DNA of 45,000 nucleotides from positions 14,385,306 to 14,430,305 of the forward strand of contig NC_135567.1 in NCBI RefSeq assembly GCF_964340395.1. The letters run 5' to 3'. Origin of the DNA: Glandiceps talaboti. Its lineage: Eukaryota; Hemichordata; Enteropneusta; Spengelidae. The notes under the pieces were generated by a model. That model saw nothing but the letters and a program-made list of their open reading frames with translations. It was not told where the DNA came from and made no database searches. Position numbers and translations under genes: made by a program. Positions 10,938-44,459 of the stretch are shown here, piece by piece (position 1 is the first letter of the stretch; the number at the start of each line of letters is the position of its first letter).

Positions 10938-11339
10938 CTCTTCCGCAAAAGATTTCACCAGTCGCTGCCCTGGTCAGTCCAAGACAAACATCGTTATTAG
11001 TAGTAAGATCATCATTAGCTACGTCTATAACTGCACAGAGGTGTGTATATTGAGAACACTGAGATGCATCTACAGTTAATGTGGCCACTTCTTCTGTTCC
11101 TGTTATGTTTGGGTAGTGATCAATGTATACATTCCCCATATCCACAATAACGCCATCAGACGTAGTGGAAGCTGCATCAAAATCACCACTGTCAGTAAAA
11201 TACAGGGTAATACTAATCCAGTTTGTAGGTGTGTTGACTATTTGTTGAATTCCTATAGTAAACGATACATCAACAGGGACACCTGGTTCGAAGATGATGC
11301 CATCTGGTGAGTCAATAACCAATACCACTGCTTTAACAT
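10938..11339 (-). CDS. Orphan exon: extracellular beta-rich module, phase 1-1
   Basis: A 402-nt open exon (134 aa) lies between a good acceptor (ttttgtcacag) and donor (AGAG|gtaaaa), both in phase 1, typical of shuffled extracellular modules. The peptide is rich in beta-prone segments (VVLVIDSPDG, PVDVSFTIG, NWISITLYFTDSGDF, EVATLTVDAS) and ends with CSQYTHLCAVIDVANDD, then TTNNDVCLG. The closing D-x(n)-NN pattern recalls CARDB-like beta-sandwich domains, but I cannot assign a family. No partner exon was found on either side, so the gene is either mostly outside view, has exons too short to see, or this is a stranded remnant. The frame is intact. Confidence 0.55.
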
Positions 11340-11418
11340 CTGTGACAAAATAGAACACGGATTAAGATATATTTACAATAGATTTCGACTTAGCTTGCAA
11401 ATATTATTAAACGATATA

Positions 11419-11790
11419 TTAAAGTTGCCATATGGATGAGGATTGGATATTTATTTTGGATTTTTAATTGATATAAAATAATTGTATGGCTTCCTACTAA
11501 AAATCAATGTGAAACAACATATTCTAAATCCTTTTTTGTAGCTCAATAAATTAAAAAAACAAACATAATAAATATGTAAAATAATTGTTATTGTACGTAC
11601 GATAACACACTTTTTACACATTTTTTTTCAGCTTTTTGCAATTTATTGCATTACAAACACAGACCCAGACTGAGTCTTAATCAATTTTATTCCATGTTGG
11701 TTTTTTAAGTAGGATGCCATTATAAAAAAATGTTTTATAAATTAAATATCCAAAATAAATACCCAATCCTCTTCCATAATGCCACTTTAA
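11419..11790. mobile_element. MITE-like element with about 48-bp inverted ends and TTAA flanks
   Basis: The left end (TTAA at 11419-11422, then agttgccatatggatgagga) is matched in reverse by the right end (11740-11786, ending atgccact, then TTAA at 11787-11790). The similarity covers roughly 48 bp with few changes. TTAA target duplication is the mark of piggyBac-type transposition. No transposase frame is inside, so it would be non-autonomous. A related, right-truncated copy lies at about 38022-38215. Confidence 0.7.
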
Positions 11791-11827
11791 GATCAGTGAG
11801 ACTGATCACAAGGTTTCATATTGAGAT

Positions 11828-12408
11828 AGACACAATAAATATAACACAGAGACATCCCTTACACAGTGTCTGCTCTGTAGACACAATAAAGATAACACAC
11901 AAACATCCCTTACACAGTGTCTACTCTGTAGACACAATAAAGATAACACACAAATATCCCTTACACAGTGTCTGCTCTGTAGACACAATAAAGATAACAC
12001 ACAAACATCACTTACACAGTGTCTGCTCTGTAGACACAATAAAGATAACACACAAACATCCCTTACACAGTGTCTGCTCTGTAGACACAATAAAGATAAC
12101 ACACAAACATCCCTTACACAGTGTCTGCTCTGTAGACACAATAAATATAACACGTGTACACAAACATCCCTTACACAGTGTCTGCTCTGTAGACACTATA
12201 AATATAACACGTGCACACAAACATCCCTTACACAGTGTCTGCTCTGTACACACAATAAATATAACACGTGCACACAAACATCCCTTACACAGTGTCTGCT
12301 CTGTAGACACTATAAATATAACACGTGCACACAAACATCCCTTACACAGTGTCTGCTCTGTAGACACTATAAAGATAACACACAAACATCCCTTACACAG
12401 TGTCTGCT
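11828..12408. repeat. Minisatellite, 11 copies of 51 or 57 bp
   Basis: Units contain acatcccttacacagtgtct and gctctgtagacacaataaa. Seven copies are 51 bp. Four copies carry a 6-bp insertion (gtgtac or gtgcac) and are 57 bp. All lengths are multiples of three, so frames stay open through the array (for example 17-aa units ending HSVCSV on the plus strand). The array starts 38 bp after the right end of the MITE at 11790. No start context, splice site or family supports translation. Confidence 0.92.
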
Positions 12409-12409
12409 A

Positions 12410-13008
12410 TTTATTTTGTTACATTTGTAGTTTGTTATCATTAATAAATCAATTGTGAACTACTAAGTCTTTTACTGGGAAAAATAACAAAATGTTGACC
12501 ACATTTTTCTTCATAAAAAATTGAAATAAATAACAAATTCAAAACATCTAAAGATTATGAGATAAAAACAAAAATAAATCTTCCAAGGGGACTGGTGTCA
12601 GGCTAATAAGCCGTTTTTCGTCTCGCGGCAGATCTCACGAGACCCCGTGTGAGCCATTGCATCCATAGCAACCACACATGAGGGTGGGCAAGCTGAAAGT
12701 GTCAAATGCTTAGCAACACTATTGTTCTCAACATCATCGCACATGGCCAAGCTTGACCAAGATCACATGTTTGACAATGGTTTTTACTCGGCATATTTGC
12801 ATATCTCGCGAGATCTACAACGAGACTTAAAATCCATCATTGGTGAAGTGAAATCCTCCTTACCTGCTGACTGGGCATCTGTTGAAGGCGGATGGAATAT
12901 CACAAGTGCCACATGCAATAATACCAGAGTTCTGCATTAAAAAAAAACAGATGGTAGGATTTACAACTGCTCTGTAGTTTTCTTGTGTGACTTGTAACAC
13001 ATAGCAAA
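12410..13008. other. Unassigned stretch with palindromic CpG motifs
   Basis: A short frame from ATG 12743 to 12940 is open but unrecognised. The stretch holds a perfect 12-bp palindrome atctcgcgagat (12803-12814) and an inverted pair gtctcg/cgagac (12620-12643), which stand out in AT-rich DNA. TCTCGCGAGA is a known promoter motif in animals, but no transcription unit is evident here. Confidence 0.4.
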
Positions 13009-13183
13009 CGTGACTGACTGACTGACTGACTGACTGACTGACTGACTGACTGCCTACCTGCCTGGCTGGCTGGCTGGCTGGCTGACTGTCTGACTGTCTG
13101 TCTGTCTGACTGACTGACTGACTGACTGTCTATCTTCCTGCCTGCCTACTTACCTGGCTGGCTTGCTGGCTGGCTGGTTGGCT

Positions 13184-13230
<47 letters not shown>

Positions 13231-13235
13231 TGACT

Positions 13236-13269
<34 letters not shown>

Positions 13270-13294
13270 TGGACAGACAGACAGACAGATAGAT
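13009..13294. repeat. Tetranucleotide array (GACT/GGCT/GACA)
   Basis: Successive GACT, GGCT, GTCT and GACA tracts make a compound microsatellite. The GACT and later AGAC tracts are partly inverted relative to each other. Confidence 0.95.
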
Positions 13295-14780
13295 AGTAAC
13301 AAGGCCTAAACAAAAATATTAAAATTGGTACACACGTGTTTAGAAGTAGGATGCACATGCATAATTATTAATCTGATTTGCATAATTATTAATCTGATTT
13401 GCATAGCTGTGAACACATTGTTTATTATCTCCTCAAACCTAGGAAAAATCTCTTTAAAGGGGAATGTCGCGTCAATTCTGGGAAAAAAAATAAACTTTGG
13501 GTTCTGAAGAATAATTTCATAATTTTACATCACATCATTTTTATTTGGTTGCCAGGAAACATAAAATTAGACTTTTGTTATTCATATTTGAAGTACATTC
13601 ATACTTAGAAATTAAACCTCACCTATTCATATACTTTCCTTTGTAGCATTAATACCCAACAGCATAAACCGCTCTCTCAATATGGGACTTTAATTACAAT
13701 TAGATGTTAAAGCAAGTCCATTAAAAAAGAGTGACGATTCTATTTTTAAAATTGTTTCTCATTACTTTTTCATAGCAACTATGGGTCGGTCGGTCGGTCT
13801 CTGTCTCTCCTTTTTCTCCTCTCTATCTGAGTTCTTGGTAACAAGCCCTTTCTAAACTTCTCTACACAATTGGCATGTTCTCAGTTGCTCCCCCCCCCTC
13901 CCACTTGAATAACTGCCCTGTTATTGAACAAGTGTCCTTGTCGACACCATGACTGTAGATGACGTCGACAGCCCAGACACTTGCTTATCCTTGCCAGAGA
14001 GGGCGCTTTACCGCAAAATCTTAAGGACGGGCGTAAATAAAAACATGTTTTATTTTGATGTCGGAGATAAATTTGTGTCGCTACAGCATGAGAAACAGAA
14101 AAATAAATACAGTCTCCCTGGTGTGAAATTTAGTAATAGTTTATAACACAGATGGTGTGTTAAGTGGTAGTAAAAATGCTTAGGATCAATAAGAACTTAT
14201 GTTTCTAATTTCCAATTAAAATACAAAAAAAACACACAGTATAATTGAAAATATAATTGAATTCGATGGTTATTTCTAAAGCATGTTAATATTGATTTTT
14301 AAAATTTACACCACACATTTCTCAAATATAAATATTTTTTCATACTTGTTGATCTCAGAAAAGGGGAATAATTTCTTATGTATTATCATTATTACTCAGT
14401 ATCTACATCTATGGGAATAAATCTGAAGTGAAATATATCATATTATACCATGCACAAGCCAAGTTTTTGTCTTTGAACAGAAAATATGGATAATATACCC
14501 TAGTCGTTCTACCTCATGACAACCTGTATCTAAGTCACTAATTCTGCCGACATGTTAAAATTTTGATTCCATATATCTGCAATCAGCCAACTACAGAAAA
14601 TATTTGGTGGTGGTGGGGGGGGGGGGGATAATTACATCTTCTCAGGCATTTGAAAAATCGGGAAAAATATTTGTGATTTTGAATGTTTTGCACCACAAAG
14701 CCAATGACGTAGACGCGAATTGCTGTGACGTAACACAACAGTGAAATCATAGTAATATAATTTCATTCAACAACATAAAA
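13295..14780. other. No gene seen
   Basis: AT-rich sequence with a C9 tract near 13891 and a G-rich run at 14607-14628. A 65-codon frame from ATG 13949 has a fair start context but no homology I recognise. Positions about 14450-14570 share a dispersed repeat with 36560-36670 and, reversed, 35890-36030 (common words gacaa, aaaatatggataatata). Confidence 0.4.
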
Positions 14781-14782
14781 GA

Positions 14783-14975
14783 TGTTGAAATATGCCTAGC
14801 AACTATTGAAATATGCCTTGCAACTGTTGAAATATGCGGTGCAACTGTTGAAATTTGCCTAACAATTGTTGAAATGTCTAGCAACTGTTAAAATATGCCT
14901 CGCAACGGTTGAAATATGCCTAGCAACTGTTGATATTCCAAGCAACTGTCGAAATATGCCTAGCAACAGGTAGAA
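14783..14975. repeat. Tandem repeat of about 21 bp (gttgaaatatgcctagcaac)
   Basis: About nine imperfect copies of the unit. Divergence between units suggests an old array. Confidence 0.85.
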
Positions 14976-15077
14976 ATCTCACCAAATGTTCAAACATGAT
15001 AAAAATGATAGCATGGCGTTAAAGTTTGTGTACCATTAAATTCTAAACACACGCACCTGGCCACATTGTATGTATGT

Positions 15078-15497
15078 TACACCCAACCCGTGAAACTGCC
15101 CAATTCATGAAATGTGCAATGTAACTTTGCCCAGTTCATGAAATAGTCAGCCTTATGCAATTGAGAGTATAGATTACGATCTAAAAGGGCGAAATTAAAT
15201 TTTGGGGCAGGAGTTTTGAACTGGGGTGTTGATTATCGAACTGTATTAAAAACACAAGCTACACTGAATTATTATAAAATAAGAATTGTGAAGTGATGAG
15301 TTTGTAAATACATGATAATAAAGTTGTTTGATTCTTATTCTATTTTGTGTGTGTTCTATAAAAGATGCTCATTTCATGTACTGGGCATGTCTTACCATAC
15401 CCACTTCATAATCTGGGCAACACGATTGACTATTTCATGAACTGGGCAAAGTTACCTACCCATTTCATGAATTGGGCAATTTCACAGATTGGGTGTA
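15078..15497. mobile_element. 416-bp MITE with TA target duplication
   Basis: The element runs 15080-15495. Left end cacccaacccgtgaaactgc and right end (reverse) cacccaatctgtgaaattgc begin inverted repeats of about 70 bp, flanked by TA at 15078-15079 and 15496-15497. The ends contain repeated copies of tgcccaattcatgaaat, also present further in on the right side, like subterminal binding sites. There is no transposase frame. TA duplication fits Tc1/mariner-type transposition, but the CACCC ends do not fix the family. Confidence 0.8.
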
Positions 15498-16064
<567 letters not shown>

Positions 16065-16256
16065 GTCGAACTCACTGACAATATTGAATAATTCTCGAGA
16101 GATTTTCCGTCCATGAGTAATTATTTTAAGGGGATAGTTTCGGATGCTCTCATTTGATAGGAAAGTTCACTCCAAAAAAAATATTCTCTAGATTTCTCTC
16201 TCTCCATGTCTGTCGCCATTTCTTCAGATATCATTAGCTCACAACGTGTTACGATC

Positions 16257-16308
16257 TGTCTGTCTGTCTGTATGTATGTCTGTCTGTCTGTGTGTCTGTC
16301 TGTCTGTA
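16257..16308. repeat. (TCTG)n array
   Basis: Short tetranucleotide array with one TATG interruption. Confidence 0.9.
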
Positions 16309-16651
16309 CTTTTGTTACATATTAATTAAACGTAATTACTATGCCTAAAATATTGACAAATATGGGTTATTGAAGAAGTTATAAAATAAGGAACTTCCCA
16401 GCATACCAATCAGAGAGAGTTGTGGGTAAGATATTGTACAGTGCTGCTGGGGATCTGCCTCGAGACCAACAGACGAGAGTCTGGGAAAACCACGTTCCAC
16501 TACTCCGCGCCGTAAGTCACACAATACATTTCTTCGAAGCATAAAAAATTGCTTATGAGGGCTGTTCGTTGTAATGTATCTGTCGCTTGAGAAGTGATAA
16601 CCTGTAGAGTAGGTACTAAAATCGTTCAGCTTGAAATGTTGGATGCGAGGT

Positions 16652-16765
16652 ATTCCCAGCATGCATTGCTCTATGAGCTAGTTCCTGTGTGGGTGAGTTG
16701 GAATTCGGATTCCCAGCATGCATTGCACTATGAGCTAGTTCCTGTGTGGGTGAGTTGGAATTCGG
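16652..16765. repeat. 57-bp tandem duplication
   Basis: Positions 16652-16708 and 16709-16765 are near-identical (attcccagcatgcattgc start), differing at a single base. Recent duplication. Confidence 0.9.
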
Positions 16766-17217
16766 TTACCCAAGACTCTTGCTTGGGGAAGTCTCGTAAG
16801 AATGTGGGTAACCAAGACTAAGCAGCAACTTGTAGTTTCCATGCCAACCACTCTCTAACCATTTCACCATTGTATCTCTATGCCAAGACTAACATACTGT
16901 AGATGGTTATGGGGGGGGGGGGGGTGCTTGGATGGCCAATTTCATTTTTTTTTTCTTTTGCTGAACTAGAATTAATTATTTTAGTGATTGTTTAAATCTT
17001 TTTTGAATAAAAGTAAACTCTTGTGTGATCTGGAAAACTTGCAAGAGTGCAAAAAAATGGGTTTGCGAAATACCAATACTAGTATATGAATATGTTTATC
17101 TATTCCAGATAGGTTTCACCATACATTGGTGTGGATATGTAGGAGAGTCCATTTCTCTCCTTAGAGTTTGTTTTCCTGACGACACTGAGATTACTAATTT
17201 AACTTCCAACAACATGG
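16766..17217. other. No gene seen; G15-type homopolymer
   Basis: Contains a run of G at about 16910-16925 and a T-rich tract. No coding signal. Confidence 0.5.
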
Positions 17218-18960
17218 GCCAAAATTGATAATTGCTTCAGACAGCAAAATCAATTTCAAATCAGTATGTAGTAACAAGTAGTACTATGAATACAAAGCCA
17301 GTATGTAGTAGTATGTAGTGCTATGAATACAAAGCCAGTATGTAGTAGTATGGAGTGATATGAATACAAAGCCAGTATGTAGTAGTATGTAGTAGTATGA
17401 ATACAAAGCCAGTATGTAGTAGTATGTAGTACTATGAATACAAAGCCAGTATGTAGTAGTATGGAGTGCTATGAATACAAAGCCAGTATGTAGTGCTATG
17501 AATACATAGCCAGTATGTAGTAGTATGTAGTGCTATGAATACAAAGCCAGTATGTAGTAGTATGTAGTGCTATGAATACAAAGCCAGTATGTAGTAGTAT
17601 GTAGTGTTGTGAGCACAAAGCCAGTATGTAGTAGTATGTAGTGCTATGAATACAAAGCAAGTATGTAGTGCTATGAATACATAGCCAGTATGTAGTAGTA
17701 TGTAGTGCTATGAATACAAAGCCAGTATGTAGGGTTATGAATACAAAGCCATTATGTAGTAGTATGTAGTGCTATGAATACAAAGCCAGTATGTAGTAGT
17801 ATGTAGTGCTATGAATACAAAGCCATTATGTAGTAGTATGTAGTGCTATGAATACAAAGCCAGTGTGTAGTAGTATGTAGTGCTATGAATACAAAGCCAG
17901 TATGTAGTAGTATGTAGTAATATGAATACAAAGCCAGTATGTAGTAGTATGTAGTGCTATGAATACAAAGCCAGTATGTAGTAGTATGTAGTGCTATGAA
18001 TATAAAGCCAGTATGTGGTAGTATGTAGTGCTATGAATACAAAGCTAGTATGTAGTGCTATGAATACAAAGCCAGTATGTTGTAGTATGTAGTGCTATGA
18101 ATACAAAGCCAGTACGTAGTAGTATGTAGTGATATGAATACAAAGCCAGTATGTAGTAGTAAGCAGTGCTATGAATACAAAGCCAGTATGTAGTAGTATG
18201 TAGTACTATGAATACAAAGCCAGTATGTAGTAGTATGTAGTGATATGAATACAAAGCCAGTACGTAGTAGTATGTAGTACTATGAATACAAAGCCAGTAT
18301 GTAGTAGTATGTAGTACTATGAATACAAAGCCAGTATGTCGTAGTATGAATACAAAGCCAGTATGTAGTGCTATGAATACAAAGCCAGTATGTAGTGCTA
18401 TGAATACAAAGCCAGTATGTAGTAGTATGTAGTGCTATGAATACAAAGCCAGTATGTAGTAGTATGTAGTACTATGAATATAAAGCCAGTATGTAGTGCT
18501 ATGAATACAAAGCCAGTATGTAGTAGTATGTAGTGCTATGAAATAAAGCCAGTATGTAGTAGTATGTAGTACTATGAATACAAAGCCAGTATGTAGTAGT
18601 ATGTAGTACTGTGAAAACAAAGCCAGTATGTAGTAGTATGTAGTGCTATGAATACAAAGCCAGTATGTAGTAGTATGTAATACAATATGAATACAAAGCA
18701 CATATGCAGTTAGAAAAAATAGCTTTTATTGACACTTTAATGTATTTTAGTGTCATGCATTTACTATCACAGCACAATTTCTTCATCTTCCGATTTGACG
18801 ACATAAAAAGAAAATTTTGCATTTACGGGCACAAAGCAGATTCCATCAAGCAACAATTGTTGAATTCAAACTAAACACCCCACCCCCCACCCTGTAATGG
18901 AAAAGAATTAGGTTTTCATCTACATCAAACAATGGACCTCAGAGCTTATATATCAGACAA
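17218..18960. mobile_element. Dispersed element carrying a 37-bp satellite (expanded copy)
   Basis: Left flank (gccaaaattgataattgctt, then cagacagcaaaatcaatttc) and right flank (about 18705-18960) match the element at about 42205-42560, where the same flanks enclose a single unit. Here the middle is a tandem array. The two loci must descend from one repeat family. Exact ends and any target duplication are not resolved. Confidence 0.65.
17262..18702. repeat. 37-bp satellite array, about 40 copies
   Basis: The unit is gtagtagtatgtagtgctat followed by gaatacaaagccagtat. Many copies lack the 10-bp gtagtagtat part and are 27 bp. Single-base variants recur in neighbouring units, as expected from unequal exchange. 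Minus-strand frames of the array are repeat artefacts. Confidence 0.95.
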
Positions 18961-19139
18961 AAGATAAACCCCTTTAATATAATATACATTGAAACTTTTT
19001 AAATTAATCTTATTTTTCAAAATCAGCTGACTTGGTTTGTTAAAGGTTCACGAGCTGTAACTGGAACATTTTTGAAAATATATTGTTAAATATTAGAACT
19101 TTTTCATAATACTGCACACCCTGAACAGTATTGAATTAC

Positions 19140-19605
19140 CAGTGGGTCAGTGTGCCCTCTAGTGGTAGCCATATTTTGTTATTGCGAGTCAAAATGAGAA
19201 AAACTGGAATTTCTTGTGAGTCGCCACATAGTAAGGGATAGGAGAACACCTAATTTTGGCGTGTCACTAGAAATTGTGTGCATCAGTGGCACATCAAATT
19301 AGCTTAGAGGGCACACTCACCACATAGTAAGAGTTACGGGAACACCAAATTTTGGCATGTCACTAGAAATTGTGTGCATCAGTGGCACATCAAATTAGCT
19401 TAGAGGACACACTCACCACATAGTAAGAGATAGGGGAACACCAAATTTTGGTGTGTCACTAGAAATTGTGTGCATCAGTGGCACGTCAAACTTGCTTAGA
19501 GGGCACACTCACCACATAGTAAGAGATAGGGGAACACCAAATTTTGGTGCATCACTAGAATTGTGTGACAGTAGTGTGACACATTGGCATAGAGGGCACA
19601 CTACT
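19140..19605. repeat. 96-bp tandem repeat, 4 copies (family also at 33.9 kb)
   Basis: Units start cacatagtaagagatagggg at 19225, 19321, 19417 and 19513. Each holds the palindrome acaccaaattttggtgt or a close variant. The lead-in (gagtcaaaatgagaaaaact) is shared with the 33.9 kb locus. Confidence 0.92.
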
Positions 19606-19609
19606 GTGC

Positions 19610-20025
19610 ATAAAGATATTTTTTTTGGTAATAGTACACACAGAATGGTGCCTTTTTTTTTCTTTTCTTTTTTTTCTTTTTTCTTTTTTTTTTTTTGGGG
19701 GGGGGGTTCTGCACCCAAAACTCAGTATCCAATGAATAATGATCAACTTAATACTATACTACTGTACTTATAGATAAAATTGACTTCTAATAAACATACA
19801 ATGTCTAATTATTTTCAGTGACTGTTATTTATTTATTTATTTATTCATCTATTTATTGAATCCCTTTTTGTATCAAGGCTCACTAAGTATGTTAGGAGCA
19901 GCCCTAACAGAAACTTAAAACACATATACTAAAGAAGTCATTACTAGTATAATCACATACAAAAAAAACAACAAAAAAAACAACAAAAAAACAACAACAA
20001 AAAAACGGGGGGGGGGGGAGGTAAG
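19610..20025. repeat. Low-complexity block: T-rich/G-run and (A)n-C-(A)n-G run
   Basis: A T-rich tract with a G run (19649-19707), a short TTTA array (19828-19845), and A-rich caaaaaaaacaac repeats ending in a G run (19961-20018). Confidence 0.85.
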
Positions 20026-21585
20026 AAGAGTGAGGGGAAAAGAATTGTTGCTTAAAATATCAGTAATCAAAAGATATAACCTGTATTATTGTGTGATGAT
20101 AATAATACTACAGTTACAGCTAGTGTGGCACCTTTTAAAATAAAAATTCGAAAGTTTTTCTTTTGGCCCATTAAGACCTCAATGAAATCTAGAAAAAAAT
20201 ATATTCATAACAAGACTTTATATCTTAAATGGTGTAAGTGGCAAGTGACCAATACACAAACTTTTCAGATTTCAAAATAAATACCTTTTAAAAAAATTTC
20301 GAAAGTGTTTCACTTGTCAAACTAATCAACACTTAATAAGATGCAGAATGAAAAAATAATTTTCTAACAAGACTTTATATATGTAGTCTAGAATTCTAAA
20401 CTGGTACAGTATTACGTTTAAAATACTTCATTACTAATACCAGTCTAGACAAGATGGTTGTTCGAACACATATATCTGTGCTCCCCCAACCGTGTTCATA
20501 TAAACATGATGACGTCGTCGCGTCCCCACATGATTTTAGTTGAAACAGACTGGAGGTGGAGTCCTGGTTGGACATTTGCATATCAGTGCAGTTCTAGAAA
20601 CGTTAGAAAGGTCAAAACCGTTTCTGTATCAAATGAATATCAATGAGCAATGACGAAAGCCTATCAGTTTGTGATGGATTACTACTGACATGTGCCGTTT
20701 GCACTTCGTCCACAACAGGGGAGCACCACAATTTAACACCTTTCGTAACCGTCTACACTAGACTGGCATAGTAATGAAGTGTTTAATACATAATACTGTT
20801 TAGAATTCTAGGCTACTCTATATGGTGTAAGTGGCAGTAACCAATGCATAAACTTTACAGATTTCAGAATAAATAGAAGAATGAAGTTAGTTGCCTAAGA
20901 GAACTCAGAACTCAAACATAGTTATCAAAGATAATATACACTAAAGTAAACGTCTATAACTATATATATATATAAAAAGTATATTTAATGATTAAATGAA
21001 ATGTTGTCATAGAATTTGATTTCTCTCTATTCAGCATCCAAGACTAGGGAAAAAGTGTTCACTTCATATTTCATATTGCAAATAAAGATATCGTTGCAGA
21101 CCTTCTTGACCCCCCCCCCCCTGCAAGTACAGTCGCCATGTCAACCTTTCCTTTTTTTCTCCTCTCCATAAGTTAATCAATCTCGAAAATAGGGAACACT
21201 GCCACTACATCAGACTATATGCAAATGAAGTTATTATGTAAATGAACACTTAATAATTAAAGAATATATTATACTATAATAATCACAACTTTGGTTTTTA
21301 TATAGCGCTTTCCCACTCTGCTCAAACATTGATATCATTTACATATATGCTAATACTATGTAAATTTCTACAAACAGGTATTCTGATAACAGCCAATGGA
21401 GTGTGGCTAAATTAACATTATTTAGTTAGTTCTTAGCATTATAAGGTAGATGTGTACCAAGTTTCATAAGAATCGATGCAGTAGTTTTAGAGATATTGTG
21501 TTCACATACATAGACAGCCAGCCAGCCAGCCAGACAAAACCATTACATTACCTCCCCTTATGGGAGGTAAAGGTTGATAGCATTA
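20026..21585. other. No gene seen
   Basis: AT-rich sequence. Similar segments at about 20217-20280 and 20818-20880 (taaatggtgtaagtggcaag / tatatggtgtaagtggcagt, both followed by cagattt-aaataaat) show an internal duplication. A C12 tract lies at 21111-21121. Short frames only. Confidence 0.4.
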
Positions 21586-21687
21586 CAGGTGGATAGTGAA
21601 GAGCCAATCAGATCACAGCTGTGATAGCGAAGAGCCAATCAGATCACAGCTGTGATAGTGAAGAGCCAATCAGATCACTGCTGTGAT
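21586..21687. repeat. 35-bp tandem repeat, 3 copies
   Basis: The unit gtgaagagccaatcagatca followed by cagctgtgata recurs three times with one or two changes. Confidence 0.9.
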
Positions 21688-21755
21688 GTAATTAGGATAT
21701 GCTGTTGTAGTCATGAGATGACAATAAATAACACAAGACTATTGGACAGCTGGTC

Positions 21756-22246
21756 CGAGTTTCCATCAAATAGACCAAGTTGTAAAATACATTATTATAG
21801 AGCTGTGATGAATAGGGAACTTGCAATCAAGACTGAGCATGCTCAGATGCAAAGGACTATGGGATTATTTGTGGTTATTGTAATACCTAATCTGGAGCTA
21901 CTGATAAAATCAACCTCTCCCACAATGGTCAGGGTGACGATGAATTGATCATTTGTGGTTACAAACAATGTAACAGTATAGTTTACAGTACCAATTCATT
22001 AGTATTTATAATCACATTTCCCATAATGCAACATTCAACATGGCAGGTTTGCAAGTTCCCTATTCAATCAAATTTACCCTCTTCTAAAAGATATAACTGG
22101 AGAGCAGTGATTAGTTGGCATCAAATAGACCAAGTTCTAAAATAATATATTACTGGCCAGCTGCGCCACCTTTCAATCAAATAGACCCAGTTTGTAGAGC
22201 AATGGTGAGTTTCCATCAAATAGACCAACTTTTAAAGTAACACATA
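21756..22246. repeat. Repeat cluster with a 250-bp inverted element
   Basis: The phrase catcaaatagaccaagtt (or a close variant) occurs near 21764, 22119, 22170 and 22215. Nested inside, tgaatagggaacttgcaa (about 21807) faces ttgcaagttccctattca (about 22046-22063), and the similarity runs inward through tatgggat-at / ata-ttcccata. This looks like an inverted-repeat element of about 255 bp inserted in one unit. No target duplication was found. Confidence 0.6.

Positions 22247-44459
<22,213 letters not shown>

Noticed and set aside
11828-12408. CRISPR-like regular repeats
   Set aside because: Units are contiguous tandem copies with no unique spacers, and the genome is eukaryotic. The same applies to the arrays at 17.3, 27.0, 32.4 and 34 kb.
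12743-12940. 66-codon frame starting MAKLDQDHMF
   Set aside because: No splice sites or recognisable family, and a short length expected by chance. Kept only as a note.
13949-14146. 65-codon frame starting MTVDDVDSPD
   Set aside because: The start context is fair, but there is no family, no partner exon and no conserved-looking motif.
17262-18702. Minus-strand proteins rich in HTTTYWLCIHS repeats
   Set aside because: These are translations of the 37-bp satellite and change frame as unit lengths vary.
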